Shown: positions 27,683 to 37,412, numbered from the stretch's first letter. The stretch: DNA of 64,000 bases from Corynebacterium appendicis CIP 107643 (GCF_030408415.1 NZ_CP046976.1:1960372-2024371), one strand, 5' to 3'. The notes: generated by a model from the letters alone, not told the origin. A program made the numbers and translations.

Positions 27683-28150
27683 CTAACCCGCTGGTTCCCC
27701 TTCGGCGGGTGGCGACACCTCGCAGGAGCGTTCAAGAACCACTCCAGCAACGGCCAAAGCGGCCCCGCCGAGCGCCCCGGAGATGACCCCGGGCGCGTCG
27801 GCCTGCGCCGCGGTGAGGGTGCCCAGCCGGGGCAGCACCCACACGACAAGGCCCAGGAACACGCCGCCGAGAATCGCGCCGGACCAGGCGCTGGCTTTGC
27901 CGACGACCATGAAATTGGCCATCATCATCGGGTTGATCTGCGAGCGGTCGAGCCCCACGCGCCCTTCCTCCCGGCGGCGGCGCACCATCACGGCGAGGAA
28001 CACGCACAAAGCGGCGACTGCCCACAGCGGCAGCGACCACAGCGGGGAGATGGTCTGCCACGCGCCGTAGAACCGCCGGACCAGGATCAAGGCGGCCGCG
28101 GCGAAGAAGCCGGCGGCGCCGACCAGGGCGGTCACGTTGGTGCGGGTCAT
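27683..28150 (-). CDS. DUF3180 membrane protein
   Basis: A 155-aa integral membrane protein with four predicted helices and a short loop containing GLDRSQINPMMMANFMVVGK, typical of DUF3180. The start overlaps the folK stop by 4 bp (ATGA). It sits at its conserved place behind folK in actinobacteria (Rv3605c). The function is unknown. Confidence 0.88.
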   Translation of the reverse strand: MTRTNVTALVGAAGFFAAAALILVRRFYGAWQTISPLWSLPLWAVAALCVFLAVMVRRRREEGRVGLDRSQINPMMMANFMVVGKASAWSGAILGGVFLGLVVWVLPRLGTLTAAQADAPGVISGALGGAALAVAGVVLERSCEVSPPAEGEPAG

Positions 28151-28617
28151 AGCGGGGTCACCTCGTCGTCAAGCTTTGAAGCAAGCTTATCGACGCCCCG
28201 TCCCCCAAGCCGCGCGCCCCTGTCCACCTCGAGCCACGGGACGAGGACGAAGGCGCGCTCGTGCGCGCGCGGGTGCGGGACGGTCAGCTCCGGCGTATCG
28301 ACGGTGATCTCTTCGCCGCCGTCGCCGTAGAGCGCGACGATGTCGACATCCAGCGTGCGCGGACCCCAGCGGACCTCGCGCACACGGTGGGCGTCCTGCT
28401 CGAGGCGCTGGCAGCGCGCGAGAAGCTCGTGCGGGGTCTCGGCGACGTCGACGATGAGGATCTGGTTGAGAAAATCGTCCTGGTCCACCCCGCCCCACGG
28501 CGCGGTGCGGTAGATGCGCGAGGCGGCGACGAGCTCATCGGCGAAATCCTTTTCCACCGACGCCAGGTGCGCGCGGGAGTCCTCCAGATTCGACCCGGTC
28601 AACAGCACGGCACGCAT
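28147..28617 (-). CDS. folK: 2-amino-4-hydroxy-6-hydroxymethyldihydropteridine pyrophosphokinase
   Basis: Pyrophosphorylates the pterin intermediate of folate synthesis. GSNLEDSRAHL at the start, a middle YRTAPWGGVDQDDFLNQ and the signature RWGPRTLDVDIVALYG, then PHPRAHERAFVLVPW, are all present. 156 aa. It lies 9 nt after folB. A Gly-rich end carries one CGTCGATAAGC copy (VDKL). Confidence 0.95.
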   Translation of the reverse strand: MRAVLLTGSNLEDSRAHLASVEKDFADELVAASRIYRTAPWGGVDQDDFLNQILIVDVAETPHELLARCQRLEQDAHRVREVRWGPRTLDVDIVALYGDGGEEITVDTPELTVPHPRAHERAFVLVPWLEVDRGARLGGRGVDKLASKLDDEVTPL

Positions 28618-28626
28618 AGCGGCTCC

Positions 28627-29025
28627 TTAATTTCCAGCCGCCGGACGGTTGGTCGCCATCGATTTGCGGGAGCGGCGGGCGGTGACGGCGACGTCGTCGA
28701 GCACGAGCCCGACTGGCGCATGCGGCTTATGCACGGTGACCTCCACGGCGTGGAGCGCATCGAATGTGGCCATGGCGGCCTCGGCGATCTGCGTGGCCAC
28801 GGTTTCGACGAGCGCCCGGCGCGTGCCCGCGACGATGTCAGCGGCGAGCTGCGCCAACTCCGCGTAGTTGACGGTCTTGGTCAGGTCGTCGTCGCGGGCC
28901 GCATCGGCGAAGTCGAGCCACGCCGTGATGTCGACGATGAAGGGCTGGCCGAATTCCGCCTCGTGCGGCAGGACGCCGTGGCCCGCGTGGACGCGGATGC
29001 CGGTGAGCTGGATGCGGTCGGCCAT
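28627..29025 (-). CDS. folB: dihydroneopterin aldolase
   Basis: Cleaves dihydroneopterin in folate synthesis. The start MADRIQLTGIRVHAGHGVLPHE and the internal VNYAELAQLA are family motifs; the active Lys region appears as VTVHKPHAPVG. 132 aa. Its ATG directly follows the folP stop (TAGATG). Confidence 0.95.
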   Translation of the reverse strand: MADRIQLTGIRVHAGHGVLPHEAEFGQPFIVDITAWLDFADAARDDDLTKTVNYAELAQLAADIVAGTRRALVETVATQIAEAAMATFDALHAVEVTVHKPHAPVGLVLDDVAVTARRSRKSMATNRPAAGN

Positions 29026-29910
29026 CTACACCTCCCCGGTTTCCGAGCCGTAGGACGCGCCGAGACGCCATGCCGCGGCGACATCGACGGCGTCGCGGGA
29101 GACGTCGACCTCGTGGACGCGCACGCCCCACGCGCCGAGGTGCGCGCTGACCGCGGTGACTGCGGCAGTGGCGGGGTCCGCAAGAGACGGGTTCGCTTCC
29201 AGGCCGCGGTTCGCGCGGATCTCAGTGAGGAAGCGCTTGCGGGACGCGCCGACAAGAACAGGCAGGTCGCCCGCGATGAACTCGGGCAAAGCGTTGAGCA
29301 GCGCCCAGTTGTCGGCGGCGGTCTTGGCAAAGCCGAGACCCGGGTCGAGCACGATCTGCGAGTGCTCCACGCCGGCGGCGACGGCATTGTCGGTCAGGCG
29401 CTTCAGGGTGTCGCGAACATCGGCCACGACATCGCCGCCGTGGTCCGCGGAACCGGCGGCGTCGCCGAATTCCGCGTTGTGCACAGTGCGCCAGTGCATC
29501 AGGCACACCGGCAGGCCGGTCTCCGCCATGACGGCGTACATGTCCCGGTCGGCGAGCCCGCCGGAAACGTCGTTGATCATGTCCACGCCGGCCTCAGCGG
29601 CGACACGCGCGGTCGAGGCGCGCATCGTGTCCACCGACGTTCGGATTCCCTCCGCGTGCAGCGCCTCGATCACGGGCTTCACGCGCTGCGCTTCCAGCTC
29701 GGCCGGCACACGCGTGGCGCCCGGCCGTGTTGACTCCGCGCCGACGTCGATCATGTCGGCGCCCTGCGCCACGAGGTCCTTCGCGTGCGCGATGGCGGCA
29801 TCGCGGTCGAGCCACTTCCCGCCGTCGGAAAAGCTGTCTTCCGTGACGTTGAGAATGCCCATGACCATCGTGCGCCCGGCGGGCGCGGTCAAATCAGCGA
29901 CAGTGACCAA
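29026..29910 (-). CDS. folP: dihydropteroate synthase
   Basis: Condenses p-aminobenzoate with the pterin pyrophosphate; the sulfonamide target. MGILNVTEDSFSDGG, GADMIDVGAESTRPGA and the late LVGASRKRFL are the classic blocks. I chose the TTG at 29910, which has GGGGG a few bases upstream; an ATG at codon 15 would cut into the first strand. 294 aa. Confidence 0.95.
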   Translation of the reverse strand: MVTVADLTAPAGRTMVMGILNVTEDSFSDGGKWLDRDAAIAHAKDLVAQGADMIDVGAESTRPGATRVPAELEAQRVKPVIEALHAEGIRTSVDTMRASTARVAAEAGVDMINDVSGGLADRDMYAVMAETGLPVCLMHWRTVHNAEFGDAAGSADHGGDVVADVRDTLKRLTDNAVAAGVEHSQIVLDPGLGFAKTAADNWALLNALPEFIAGDLPVLVGASRKRFLTEIRANRGLEANPSLADPATAAVTAVSAHLGAWGVRVHEVDVSRDAVDVAAAWRLGASYGSETGEV

Positions 29911-29913
29911 TTT

Positions 29914-30531
29914 CTACCCCCTGATCAGGCTCAGAACCTCCGCGCGGGAGGCAGCATTTCGTTTGAATCCGCCGCGCACAGCCGACGTCGTCGTCATCGC
30001 GCCGGGCTTGCGGATGCCGCGCATCGCCATGCACAGGTGCTCGCATTCGATCACGACGATCACCGATTGAGCATGAAGCTTATCGACGAGTGCATCCGCG
30101 ATCTGACTCGTCAGCCTCTCCTGCACCTGCGGCCGCTTGGCGTACATGTCCGCCAGGCGCGCCAGCTTGGACAGACCGGTGACGTGACCGTCCTCGCCCG
30201 GGATGTACCCGATGTGCGCCACCCCGTAGAAGGGCACGAGGTGGTGTTCGCAGGTGGAGTAGATCGGCACATCGCGCACGAGGACGAGCTCCTCGTGGTT
30301 CTCCGCGAAGGTCTTCTCCAGCACCGTCGTCGGGTCCGTGTGCAGGCCCGCGAAGACTTCCTCGTAGGCCCGCGCGACGCGCGCCGGGGTGTCCACCAGA
30401 CCTTCGCGGTCCGGGTCCTCTCCCACGGCGAGCAGCAGTTCGCGCACGGCCGCTTCGGCGCGCTCGCGGTCGAATGCGGGACGCTCTTCCTTCTCCGCCT
30501 GCTCCACCGCCGCGTAATCGTTCTCAGTCAT
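29914..30531 (-). CDS. folE: GTP cyclohydrolase I
   Basis: Opens GTP to dihydroneopterin triphosphate, the first folate step. The zinc and active-site residues are visible in [19 protein letters not shown] and in the later [16 protein letters not shown]. The ATG at 30531 overlaps the ftsH stop by 8 bp (ATGACTGA) and gives 205 aa; the frame continues upstream inside ftsH. One CGTCGATAAGC copy encodes VDKL. Confidence 0.96.
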   Translation of the reverse strand: MTENDYAAVEQAEKEERPAFDRERAEAAVRELLLAVGEDPDREGLVDTPARVARAYEEVFAGLHTDPTTVLEKTFAENHEELVLVRDVPIYSTCEHHLVPFYGVAHIGYIPGEDGHVTGLSKLARLADMYAKRPQVQERLTSQIADALVDKLHAQSVIVVIECEHLCMAMRGIRKPGAMTTTSAVRGGFKRNAASRAEVLSLIRG

Positions 30532-33148
30532 TCTCCGGCCTCCTGTGGCGCGCTCCGTAATCGGGCTCCGTTCGCGGCAACTGCTCCGTGGGTTCCGATC
30601 CCTCGCGCAACTGCGGCTCCGCGACACCGGGCGCGTCGGCGCTCGGCGATTCCTCGCCGGTGCTCCCGGCAGTGTTTTCGCCGCTCTTCTTCGCGTTTTC
30701 GGCACGGTCGTCCCAGACGTGGTCCGGCTGCTCGCTCTCCGGCAGGCGGAAACCGATCACCTCGGTCGGCGGTGCCGGCTGCGGCTGGTTCGGGTTCGGC
30801 TGGTGTTGCTGAGCCTGCGCCGGGTTACCCGGGTTCACCGGGTACTGCGCCTGGCCCGGATGCTGATTCGGGTGCGGCCATTGTTTCGGGCCAGGCTGGC
30901 CCGGCTGCGGCTGCGACTGCGGGGCCGGCTGCTGCGCGTGACCGTCGCCGGTGAAGGACCAGTCGGCTGGCGGCTGGGGGCCGTCGTAACGCGGCTGGCT
31001 CTGGTTCTGGCCCGGTTGACCGGGCTGGCTCTGGTACTGGCCGGGCTGATCAGGCTGGTTCGGCTGCCAGCGGGTGGAGCCGTCACCCGGAGCGCCCGGG
31101 GCCGGAGCATTCTGGCCCTGCGGCATCCAGCGCTGGTTCAGCTCGGCTTCGCGCTGGGCCTGGCGGCGGGCGCGGGCCTGCTGGGAAGCCTCAAGCAGGG
31201 AGAACTTCTTCGGCGGTTCCTCGCCGCGCTCCTCGGCGAGCTCCACCGGGGTCTTGACTGGCTCGCGGTCGGGCTGGCGGGGGAAGCGGGCGTCGTCAAG
31301 CTCAAGCCCGGAGCCGGCCGGTTCGATGCCGTCGAAGATGGCCTCGAGGTCGCCGCGGCGCAGCGTCTCCTTTTCCAGCAGTTTGGAGGCGAGGGTGTCT
31401 AGGTAGTCGCGGTTGTCGGCGAGGATGGAGTAGGCGCGCTGGTGGGCGGCGTCGATAAGCTCGTGCACCTCGCGGTCGATGGTCTCGGCGACGGCGGGCG
31501 AATAGTCGAGCGTGCCGCCGCCCATGGCGCGGGCGAAGGGGTCGCCGTCCTCGTCGCCGTACTTGACGGTGCCGAGTGCTGCGCTCATGCCGTATTCCAT
31601 GACCATGCCGCGCGCGATCTTGGTCGCTTGCTCAATGTCGGCGGATGCGCCGGTGGTGGGCTCGCCGAAGACGAGTTCCTCGGCCGCGCGGCCGCCCATG
31701 GCGAAGACGAGGCGGGCGAAGAGCTCGTCGCGGTTGTACATGCCCTTGTCGTCCTCCGCGGCGGTCATGGCGTGGCCGCCGGTGCGACCGCGGGCCAGGA
31801 TGGTGACCTTGTACACGCGCTCGATGTCTTTGAGCGCCCACGCGGCGAGCGTGTGGCCGCCCTCGTGGTACGCGGTGACCTTCTTCTCCTTTTCGGAGAT
31901 GACCTTCGACGAGCGGCGCGGGCCGCCGATGACGCGGTCGGTGGCTTCTTCCAGCGCGTCGGCCGTGATCACGTTACCTCCGATGCGGGCGGTGAGCAGT
32001 GCGGCCTCGTTGAGCACGTTCGCCAGATCCGCGCCCGACATGCCGGCGGTGCGCTTGGCCAGCGACTTCAAATCAACGTCCGAGCCGAGTGGCTTGCCGT
32101 GCGCGTGCACTACGAGGATCTTCTCACGGCCGGCGAGGTCCGGGTTGGTCACCGGGATCTGGCGGTCGAAGCGGCCCGGGCGGAGCAGTGCCGGGTCGAG
32201 GATGTCCGGGCGGTTAGTGGCCGCGATGAGGATGACGCCCTCGCGGTCGCCGAAGCCGTCCATCTCGACGAGCAGCTGGTTGAGCGTCTGCTCGCGCTCG
32301 TCGTGGCCGCCGCCGGTACCGGAACCGCGCTGTCGGCCAACGGCGTCGATCTCGTCGACGAAGATGATGCACGGGCTATTTTCGCGTGCCTGCTTGAACA
32401 GGTCGCGGACGCGGGAGGCACCGACACCGACGAACATCTCCACGAAGTCGGAACCCGAGATGGAGTAGAACGGCACGCCGGCCTCGCCCGCGACGGCGCG
32501 GGCGAGCAGCGTCTTACCGGTGCCCGGCGGACCGTAGAGCAGCACGCCGCGCGGAATCTTCGCGCCCAGCTGCTCGTAGATCTGCGGGTCCTGCAGGAAA
32601 TCCTTGATCTCCTGCAGCTCGTCGACTGCCTCGTCCGCGCCGGCGACATCCGCGAACGTGTTCGTCGGCATGTCCTTGGTCAGCTTCTTCGCGCGCGAGC
32701 CGCCGATGCCGAACATCCCGCCGCCCGACTGCATGCGCGACATGAAGAAGAAGATCAGGCCGAAGATCAAAAGCATCGGCAACATGAAGCCGAGCATGGA
32801 CAGCAGGAACGACTCCTGCGTCACGTTCGTGGTGTACTTGTCCGGCTCCGCCCCCTTGACCGCGTTGAAGATCTCCGGGGTGGTGCGTGCCGGGTACTGC
32901 GCCTGGATCTCCTCGATCCCCTCGCGTTCCTCCACGGTGATCGGCTCGCGCAGCGTCAGGCGGACGCGTTGCTCGCGGTCGTCGATCTGCGCTTCCTCGA
33001 CGTTCTTGTCGGCGAGCTGTTGCAGGGCGACAGAGGTGTCGACTTCGGAATAATTGCGCGAATCGTCGCCGATCAGCGTGAGCAGGTACAGCAGAATCAG
33101 CAGGACGGCACCGATGATGCCGTAGCGCGCGACAGTCTTGTTTTTCAT
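30524..33148 (-). CDS. ftsH: ATP-dependent zinc metalloprotease FtsH
   Basis: A membrane-bound AAA protease for membrane and regulatory proteins. Two membrane helices (residues 9-25 and about 112-132) flank an outer domain; the AAA module shows [19 protein letters not shown]; the protease motif is [12 protein letters not shown]. The core ends near residue 640 and is followed by about 230 residues rich in Gln, Pro and Gly, ending in acidic repeats, an unusually long tail (874 aa in total). One CGTCGATAAGC copy encodes LID in the conserved ELIDAAH. The 102-bp gap after the hpt gene (33149-33250) is the likely promoter. Confidence 0.97.
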   Translation of the reverse strand: MKNKTVARYGIIGAVLLILLYLLTLIGDDSRNYSEVDTSVALQQLADKNVEEAQIDDREQRVRLTLREPITVEEREGIEEIQAQYPARTTPEIFNAVKGAEPDKYTTNVTQESFLLSMLGFMLPMLLIFGLIFFFMSRMQSGGGMFGIGGSRAKKLTKDMPTNTFADVAGADEAVDELQEIKDFLQDPQIYEQLGAKIPRGVLLYGPPGTGKTLLARAVAGEAGVPFYSISGSDFVEMFVGVGASRVRDLFKQARENSPCIIFVDEIDAVGRQRGSGTGGGHDEREQTLNQLLVEMDGFGDREGVILIAATNRPDILDPALLRPGRFDRQIPVTNPDLAGREKILVVHAHGKPLGSDVDLKSLAKRTAGMSGADLANVLNEAALLTARIGGNVITADALEEATDRVIGGPRRSSKVISEKEKKVTAYHEGGHTLAAWALKDIERVYKVTILARGRTGGHAMTAAEDDKGMYNRDELFARLVFAMGGRAAEELVFGEPTTGASADIEQATKIARGMVMEYGMSAALGTVKYGDEDGDPFARAMGGGTLDYSPAVAETIDREVHELIDAAHQRAYSILADNRDYLDTLASKLLEKETLRRGDLEAIFDGIEPAGSGLELDDARFPRQPDREPVKTPVELAEERGEEPPKKFSLLEASQQARARRQAQREAELNQRWMPQGQNAPAPGAPGDGSTRWQPNQPDQPGQYQSQPGQPGQNQSQPRYDGPQPPADWSFTGDGHAQQPAPQSQPQPGQPGPKQWPHPNQHPGQAQYPVNPGNPAQAQQHQPNPNQPQPAPPTEVIGFRLPESEQPDHVWDDRAENAKKSGENTAGSTGEESPSADAPGVAEPQLREGSEPTEQLPRTEPDYGARHRRPEND

Positions 33149-33250
33149 CTAGTCCTGTTATGGGGTGATTAGCCGGAAGTTGTAGTTCTTACAGCCTACT
33201 CACCGTGGCAAGTCACGCCCTAGCGGCGGTGCTCACGCCCGCCGCGCGGT

Positions 33251-33907
33251 TTAGATCTCGACGGCTTCCGGCCCCTCTTCGCGCGAGGGCACCGGCTCTT
33301 CCCCGACGTCCGAGTACACGCGCGGGTGCAGCGTGCCCACGTACGGCAGATCGCGGTAGCGCTCCGCGTAGTCCAGGCCATAGCCGATGACGAACTCGTT
33401 CGGAATGTCGAAGCCCACGTCGAACAGGCCGATCTTCGCCGTCTGCACCTCAGGCTTGCGCAGCAGCGTGATCACATTCAGGCTCTTCGGCTGGCGGCCG
33501 GACAGGTTCTTCAGCAGCCACGACAGCGTCAGACCCGAATCGATGATGTCCTCCACCACGAGCACGTCGCGACCGGAGATCTCCTTATCCAGGTCCTTCA
33601 TGATGCGCACAACGCCCGAGCTCGTCGTCGAGTTGCCGTAGCTGGACACCGCCATGAACTCGACCTCAGACGGGATCGACAGCGCACGCGCGAAGTCGGT
33701 GAGGAAGTACACCGCGCCCTTGAGCACGCACACGAGGATGAGGTCGTCTTCCGCGCCGCGGTAGAGCTCGGAGACCTTGTCCGCCATCTCCTGGATACGG
33801 TCGTTCAGCTCGTCCTCCGGGATGAGGATCGCTTCCACGTCGTCGCCGTAGCGGTTTGCCGGGACATCGAAATCTTTGCTGTCGCGCAGCCGCGTTCCTT
33901 CAGCCAT
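33251..33907 (-). CDS. hpt: hypoxanthine phosphoribosyltransferase
   Basis: Purine salvage enzyme making IMP or GMP. The PRPP loop VLVVEDIIDSGLTLSWLL, the early VCVLKGAVYFLTDF and FVIGYGLDYAERYRDLP are typical. 218 aa, with a slightly long N-terminus and an acidic end. It lies between tilS and ftsH as in mycobacteria. Confidence 0.95.
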   Translation of the reverse strand: MAEGTRLRDSKDFDVPANRYGDDVEAILIPEDELNDRIQEMADKVSELYRGAEDDLILVCVLKGAVYFLTDFARALSIPSEVEFMAVSSYGNSTTSSGVVRIMKDLDKEISGRDVLVVEDIIDSGLTLSWLLKNLSGRQPKSLNVITLLRKPEVQTAKIGLFDVGFDIPNEFVIGYGLDYAERYRDLPYVGTLHPRVYSDVGEEPVPSREEGPEAVEI

Positions 33908-33929
33908 ACAGCTATCTTGCCAGACATTC

Positions 33930-33940
33930 GCTTATCGACG
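33930..33940 (-). repeat. CGTCGATAAGC element, intergenic copy
   Basis: A copy of the dispersed 11-mer 22 bp upstream of the hpt start, with a C-rich tract after it on the plus strand (CTCCCCCGCCCCC). Confidence 0.9.
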
Positions 33941-34036
33941 ACTCCCCCGCCCCCTCATTCCTCACCCCAGCCACTCTGTCCTTCGATACGCCGGAGGTAT
34001 CCGGAGATATACGGCAACACCCGGCCTGAATACGGT

Positions 34037-34130
34037 GCCACTAGATGCGTTTGAAAGCGCTTCCTAAATCCCCAGGTCAACTGTTTCCACTGTGACGGAA
34101 GTGACTCGGATCTCAAACGCATCTAGTGGC
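34037..34130. repeat. 94-bp palindromic element A
   Basis: Perfect 18-bp terminal inverted repeats (GCCACTAGATGCGTTTGA) enclose 58 bp. The interior shares CTAAA, CC, CAGGT and TGTT blocks in the same order with element B at 37145-37236. It lies in the space upstream of hpt, before tilS. No open frame inside. Confidence 0.85.
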
Positions 34131-34135
34131 GTTCT

Positions 34136-34222
34136 ACGTGCTGCGCGAGACGCGGCATGTGCTGCGCGAGACGCGGCATGTGCTGCGTGCGAGACTCGGC
34201 ATGTGCAGCGTGCGAGACTCGG
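34136..34222. repeat. tandem repeat of 21-23 bp, four copies
   Basis: Four head-to-tail units starting ATGTGCTGCG (or ACGTGCTGCG) and ending GAGAC-CGGC: two 21-bp and two 23-bp versions. They run directly into the tilS stop codon and begin 5 bp after palindromic element A. Confidence 0.85.
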
Positions 34223-35152
34223 CTAACAGACAACAAGAAAACTCTCGATGCGGGCGACGCTAAGGCCGCCACCGATCGCCACGGGGCCCTGCCCGTGCCA
34301 GTCGGTGCAAAGACGCTCGATATCCGCCAGCTGCGCACCGCCGATTGTTTGCTGCCCTTGCTCGCGCAGCCACGCGAGGATCCGGCGCTGGCGAACGGGC
34401 GCGGGAGCGGCGGCCAAAACGGCGCAGTCGCTGGTCGGGCTGAGGTCGGTCAACGACGCGAGGAGAGCCTGGTCCGCGGCGATGCGCTCGGCGGTGCGGG
34501 CGAGTGTCGGCACGGCATCGCCGCCGATGAGGTCGGTCAAGGCGGGAATGACTGATTGACGGACGGCGACGCGGCGGTAGGCGGGGTCGTCGTTCATCGG
34601 GTCATGCCAGGGTTCAAGCCCGAGCTCGGCGCAGGCGCCGACGGTGTCGGCGCGGCGGACACCCAAAAAAGGCCTGACCAGACGTGGGCCGGCATCGAGA
34701 ACCGAGACCGGCGCCATTCCGGCGGGGTTGCCGCGCAGGGCACCGAGCAGGAGGGTCTCCGCCTGGTCGTCGAGGGTGTGGGCGGCCCAGATATCGCGGC
34801 CGTGTTCCGCCGCGGCGCTGGCAAGCGCAGCGTAGCGGGCAGTGCGGGCGGCGGCTTCGACGCTCTCGCCCGGCGCGGCATCTACGGTCACGCGGACAAT
34901 ATCGGCCAGTACCCCAAGTTCAGCTGCCTGGGCGGCGGCACGGGCAGCCACATCGGCGGAACCGTCCTGCAGCCCGTGGTCGACCACGAGGGCGCGGACG
35001 TTCTTGTTCTCGGCGGCGGCTGCGGCAACGAGGGCCAGGGAGTCCGGCCCTCCGGAGAGCCCGATGAAGGCGGGATCGGTGAGGGGGCGCAGGGGGCGTC
35101 GACAAGCGAGAAAATGCGGCGACTGGCGAGGCCAGAACGGTGCTTGCGGCAT
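34223..35152 (-). CDS. tilS: tRNA(Ile)-lysidine synthase
   Basis: Changes C34 of the isoleucine CAU tRNA to lysidine, essential for decoding AUA. The ATP-binding PP-loop is GLSGGPDSLALV, followed by VDHGLQ and AAHTLDDQAETLLL. 309 aa, short as in actinobacteria (no long C-terminal domain). It starts 5 nt after the dacB stop on the same strand. A one-mismatch copy of the 11-mer core lies at 35098-35107. Confidence 0.93.
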   Translation of the reverse strand: MPQAPFWPRQSPHFLACRRPLRPLTDPAFIGLSGGPDSLALVAAAAAENKNVRALVVDHGLQDGSADVAARAAAQAAELGVLADIVRVTVDAAPGESVEAAARTARYAALASAAAEHGRDIWAAHTLDDQAETLLLGALRGNPAGMAPVSVLDAGPRLVRPFLGVRRADTVGACAELGLEPWHDPMNDDPAYRRVAVRQSVIPALTDLIGGDAVPTLARTAERIAADQALLASLTDLSPTSDCAVLAAAPAPVRQRRILAWLREQGQQTIGGAQLADIERLCTDWHGQGPVAIGGGLSVARIESFLVVC

Positions 35153-35157
35153 GGGCG

Positions 35158-36420
35158 CTAGTACTGGCGGAGCGTGGACGTGAATTCGTCCATGAGGCGG
35201 CGCGCGGTGAGAATGTCGCTGTCGTTGCTGATCATGGCGAATGTGTACACGTTGCCCACCTCGGACGTGACCGTGCCGACCAGCGCGGACGTGCCGGTCA
35301 GCGTGCCGGTCTTCGCGCGGACCCAGCCCTTGCCGTCGAGGTCGCCGTAGCGGTCGTAGAGCGTGCCGTCGCCGCCTGCGATCGCGAGGGTGGGCAGCAG
35401 GTCGCGCAGCTCGTCGGTGGAGGTGGCGCGGAGCATGATGTCGTCGAGAAGCCGCGGCGGAATGAGATCGAAGCGCGACAGCCCGCTGCTGTCCGCCAAC
35501 GTCACGCCGGAGATGTCGAAGCCGTGCTCGGTGAGCGTGTCCAGCGTGGCCTGGGGTGAAGTGCCGCCGCGCTTGCGGGCGACCTCGCGGCCGATCGCTT
35601 CGGCCATGACGTTGTCCGATTCCTTGACCATCTCGCGCATGCGCTCGGTCAGTGGCGGCGACTCCACGCTGGCCACGACCTCGCCGTCTTCCGGCGCGGG
35701 GCCGAAACCGACGGTCTGCGCGCCGACCTTGTCCGCGAGCGTCTGCGCCACATCCAGCGCCGGGGTGTGGGAGCGCGGCACATCGCCGCTGGGCTCACCG
35801 TTCAGGCGTGCGCCGCTGATCATCGCGGGCTCCATGGGGGCGACGAAGCCGCCGTCGATGTCCAGCGGATCCCAGCCCGGCATCTGGGTCTCCTCAGGCC
35901 AGATCGACGTGTCGATGTACACGGCGGAGGCGTCGCCGACCTTTTCAGCCAGCTCGTCGACATCTTTCGGTGTGAGCCACACATCTCCCGCAGCCTTGAT
36001 GGTCACCGCGTCGCCCTTGCGCACGACGTCGGTTTTCAGCGTCGCGTCCGGCTCGAGCGTGTACAGCGCCGCCGCCGCGGTGAGCATCTTCGTCGCACTG
36101 GCCGGCTGCAACGGATCGCCAGCCGCCTGCTCGAAGACCGTTGCCCCCGTCGTACCGTTGCTCACGCGCACGTGCAGCTTGCCGAACTGCGGGTTCGCCG
36201 CCTGCGCCCCCAGCTCTTCCTTCACCTTCGCCTCGTCGACCGGCTCCCCCGCCGCCGGCTCCACCGGCAACGGCTCCGGCAGCTCCATCGAATACGCCGG
36301 CGCATGGTTCAACTCGCCCAGCTCACGCTGCGCCACCACGCCCGTGCCCGCCGCACCTGCGACAGCCACCACTGCGACAGCGCCCACGGCCCACGGCCAC
36401 TTCTTTTTCGTTTTGCTCAT
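35158..36420 (-). CDS. dacB: D-alanyl-D-alanine carboxypeptidase/endopeptidase (PBP4, S13 family)
   Basis: Trims peptidoglycan peptides outside the membrane. The ATG at 36420 gives MSKTKKKWPWAVGAVAVVAV, an N-terminal membrane anchor, and 420 aa. The three active-site motifs are SATK (in QPASATKMLTAA), SDN (in ESDNVMAEAI) and KTG (in RAKTGTLTGT). It forms a same-strand block with tilS, hpt and ftsH. Confidence 0.95.
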   Translation of the reverse strand: MSKTKKKWPWAVGAVAVVAVAGAAGTGVVAQRELGELNHAPAYSMELPEPLPVEPAAGEPVDEAKVKEELGAQAANPQFGKLHVRVSNGTTGATVFEQAAGDPLQPASATKMLTAAAALYTLEPDATLKTDVVRKGDAVTIKAAGDVWLTPKDVDELAEKVGDASAVYIDTSIWPEETQMPGWDPLDIDGGFVAPMEPAMISGARLNGEPSGDVPRSHTPALDVAQTLADKVGAQTVGFGPAPEDGEVVASVESPPLTERMREMVKESDNVMAEAIGREVARKRGGTSPQATLDTLTEHGFDISGVTLADSSGLSRFDLIPPRLLDDIMLRATSTDELRDLLPTLAIAGGDGTLYDRYGDLDGKGWVRAKTGTLTGTSALVGTVTSEVGNVYTFAMISNDSDILTARRLMDEFTSTLRQY

Positions 36421-36539
36421 CGGGGTTAAGGGTAGCGCGGATAGTCCATGCCACCGGAACAGACGCCTGCCCTCCGTTTCGGAGAACTCCATCGAGGAAA
36501 TCAGCGGAGATAATGGTGGCAGAGAGAGGAGGGACAACG

Positions 36540-36785
36540 ATGACTTCGAAGATGACCAAGGAAGATAGACGACGCGAGTGGGCCAAACTTGCGGTCAAAG
36601 CTAGCGAGCAGACTGGCGAGCCACTTCCACAAGACTTTTACGAGCGCACTGGGATTCGACCTACCAAGAGCGATTCTTTTCGCGCATACGTCAAGCGGAC
36701 ATCTCGCAAAAGAGTATCTCGCAAGGGGAACAGCGCTAAGCTCCCCGGGCACCGGCAATCAGACTGCGGACATCCCGGACCCTGA
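36540..36785 (+). CDS. small basic protein, unknown
   Basis: An 81-aa frame starting MTSKMTKEDRRREW with a strong ribosome site (AGGAGGG, 6 nt before the ATG). It is rich in Lys and Arg, with a short helical start and a basic end (SRKRVSRKG). No family was recognised. It is divergent from dacB and convergent with the ribbon-helix-helix gene. It could be a toxin partner or merely a chance frame; the ribosome site favours a real gene. Confidence 0.45.
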   Translation: MTSKMTKEDRRREWAKLAVKASEQTGEPLPQDFYERTGIRPTKSDSFRAYVKRTSRKRVSRKGNSAKLPGHRQSDCGHPGP

Positions 36786-36807
36786 TGACCGCGTCATCGG
36801 CAACCGT

Positions 36808-37044
36808 CTAGGCAACCCCCGCCTCGATGAAGCGTCGGAGCACGACGCCGGTAGCCACGTTTTCCTCGCGCGCAATCTCGCGCACCGCCTCCAGCACCGC
36901 CGTGGGCAGACGCACAGTGAAAGCACTCATCGCGTCCGCACCTGACCGGTCACCGAAATCTGCCGGCGTCGCACGCTCGACAAACTCTGAGGTGTCGGTG
37001 TTGTCGTAGAAATCGCGCAACTTCGAAACATCCTCGCTGTGCAT
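36808..37044 (-). CDS. ribbon-helix-helix (antitoxin-like) protein
   Basis: The ATG at 37044 (MHSEDVSKLRDFYD) has AGGAAG before it and gives 78 aa. The N-terminal half is acidic; the C-terminal 40 residues look like a CopG-type ribbon-helix-helix: MSAFTVRLPTAVLEAVREIA and NVATGVVLRRFIEAGVA. Such proteins bind DNA as dimers and are often antitoxins. No recognisable toxin is adjacent on the same strand. The frame is open upstream to 37170, but without a ribosome site. Confidence 0.7.
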   Translation of the reverse strand: MHSEDVSKLRDFYDNTDTSEFVERATPADFGDRSGADAMSAFTVRLPTAVLEAVREIAREENVATGVVLRRFIEAGVA

Positions 37045-37144
37045 AGCTGTTCGCTTCCTCCCTAAACTTTTCACATCCCCGCCCCCTCGTGTACGTATCG
37101 CACACGCCCACCGGCGTTGCATTCTCCCCGCTCGCCGTGCTCTC

Positions 37145-37236
37145 CCACTAGATGCGTCCGAAACCGCCATCTAAAACCGCAGGTGAAATGTTGCCTAAGT
37201 TGCTACTGGGATCCGAACCTCAAACGGATCTAGTGG
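37145..37236. repeat. 92-bp palindromic element B
   Basis: Imperfect 17-bp terminal inverted repeats (CCACTAGATGCGTCCGA against CCACTAGATCCGTTTGA). Ends and interior blocks match element A. It lies in the 368-bp gap between the ribbon-helix-helix gene and ppa. The rest of that gap (37237-37412) holds a short GAGCGAAAC tandem run and the ppa ribosome site AAAGGAG, no gene. Confidence 0.85.
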
Positions 37237-37412
37237 CGCGCCCGGGTCCACGGCCAATCCAGACCGAAACAACCACGAAACCGTGACCACTCCCCGAGCG
37301 AAACCGAGCGAAACCGAGCTGCCCGCGCAAACCCCACTACCCCGCACACCCCGCCCAGCCCGCAGGCTACGATGGTCCCCAGAATTGCACCGCTACAGAT
37401 AAAGGAGCGCAC

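Noticed and set aside
34136..34222. The tandem repeats as a CRISPR array
   Set aside because: Units of 21-23 bp follow each other without unique spacers, and no cas gene is near.
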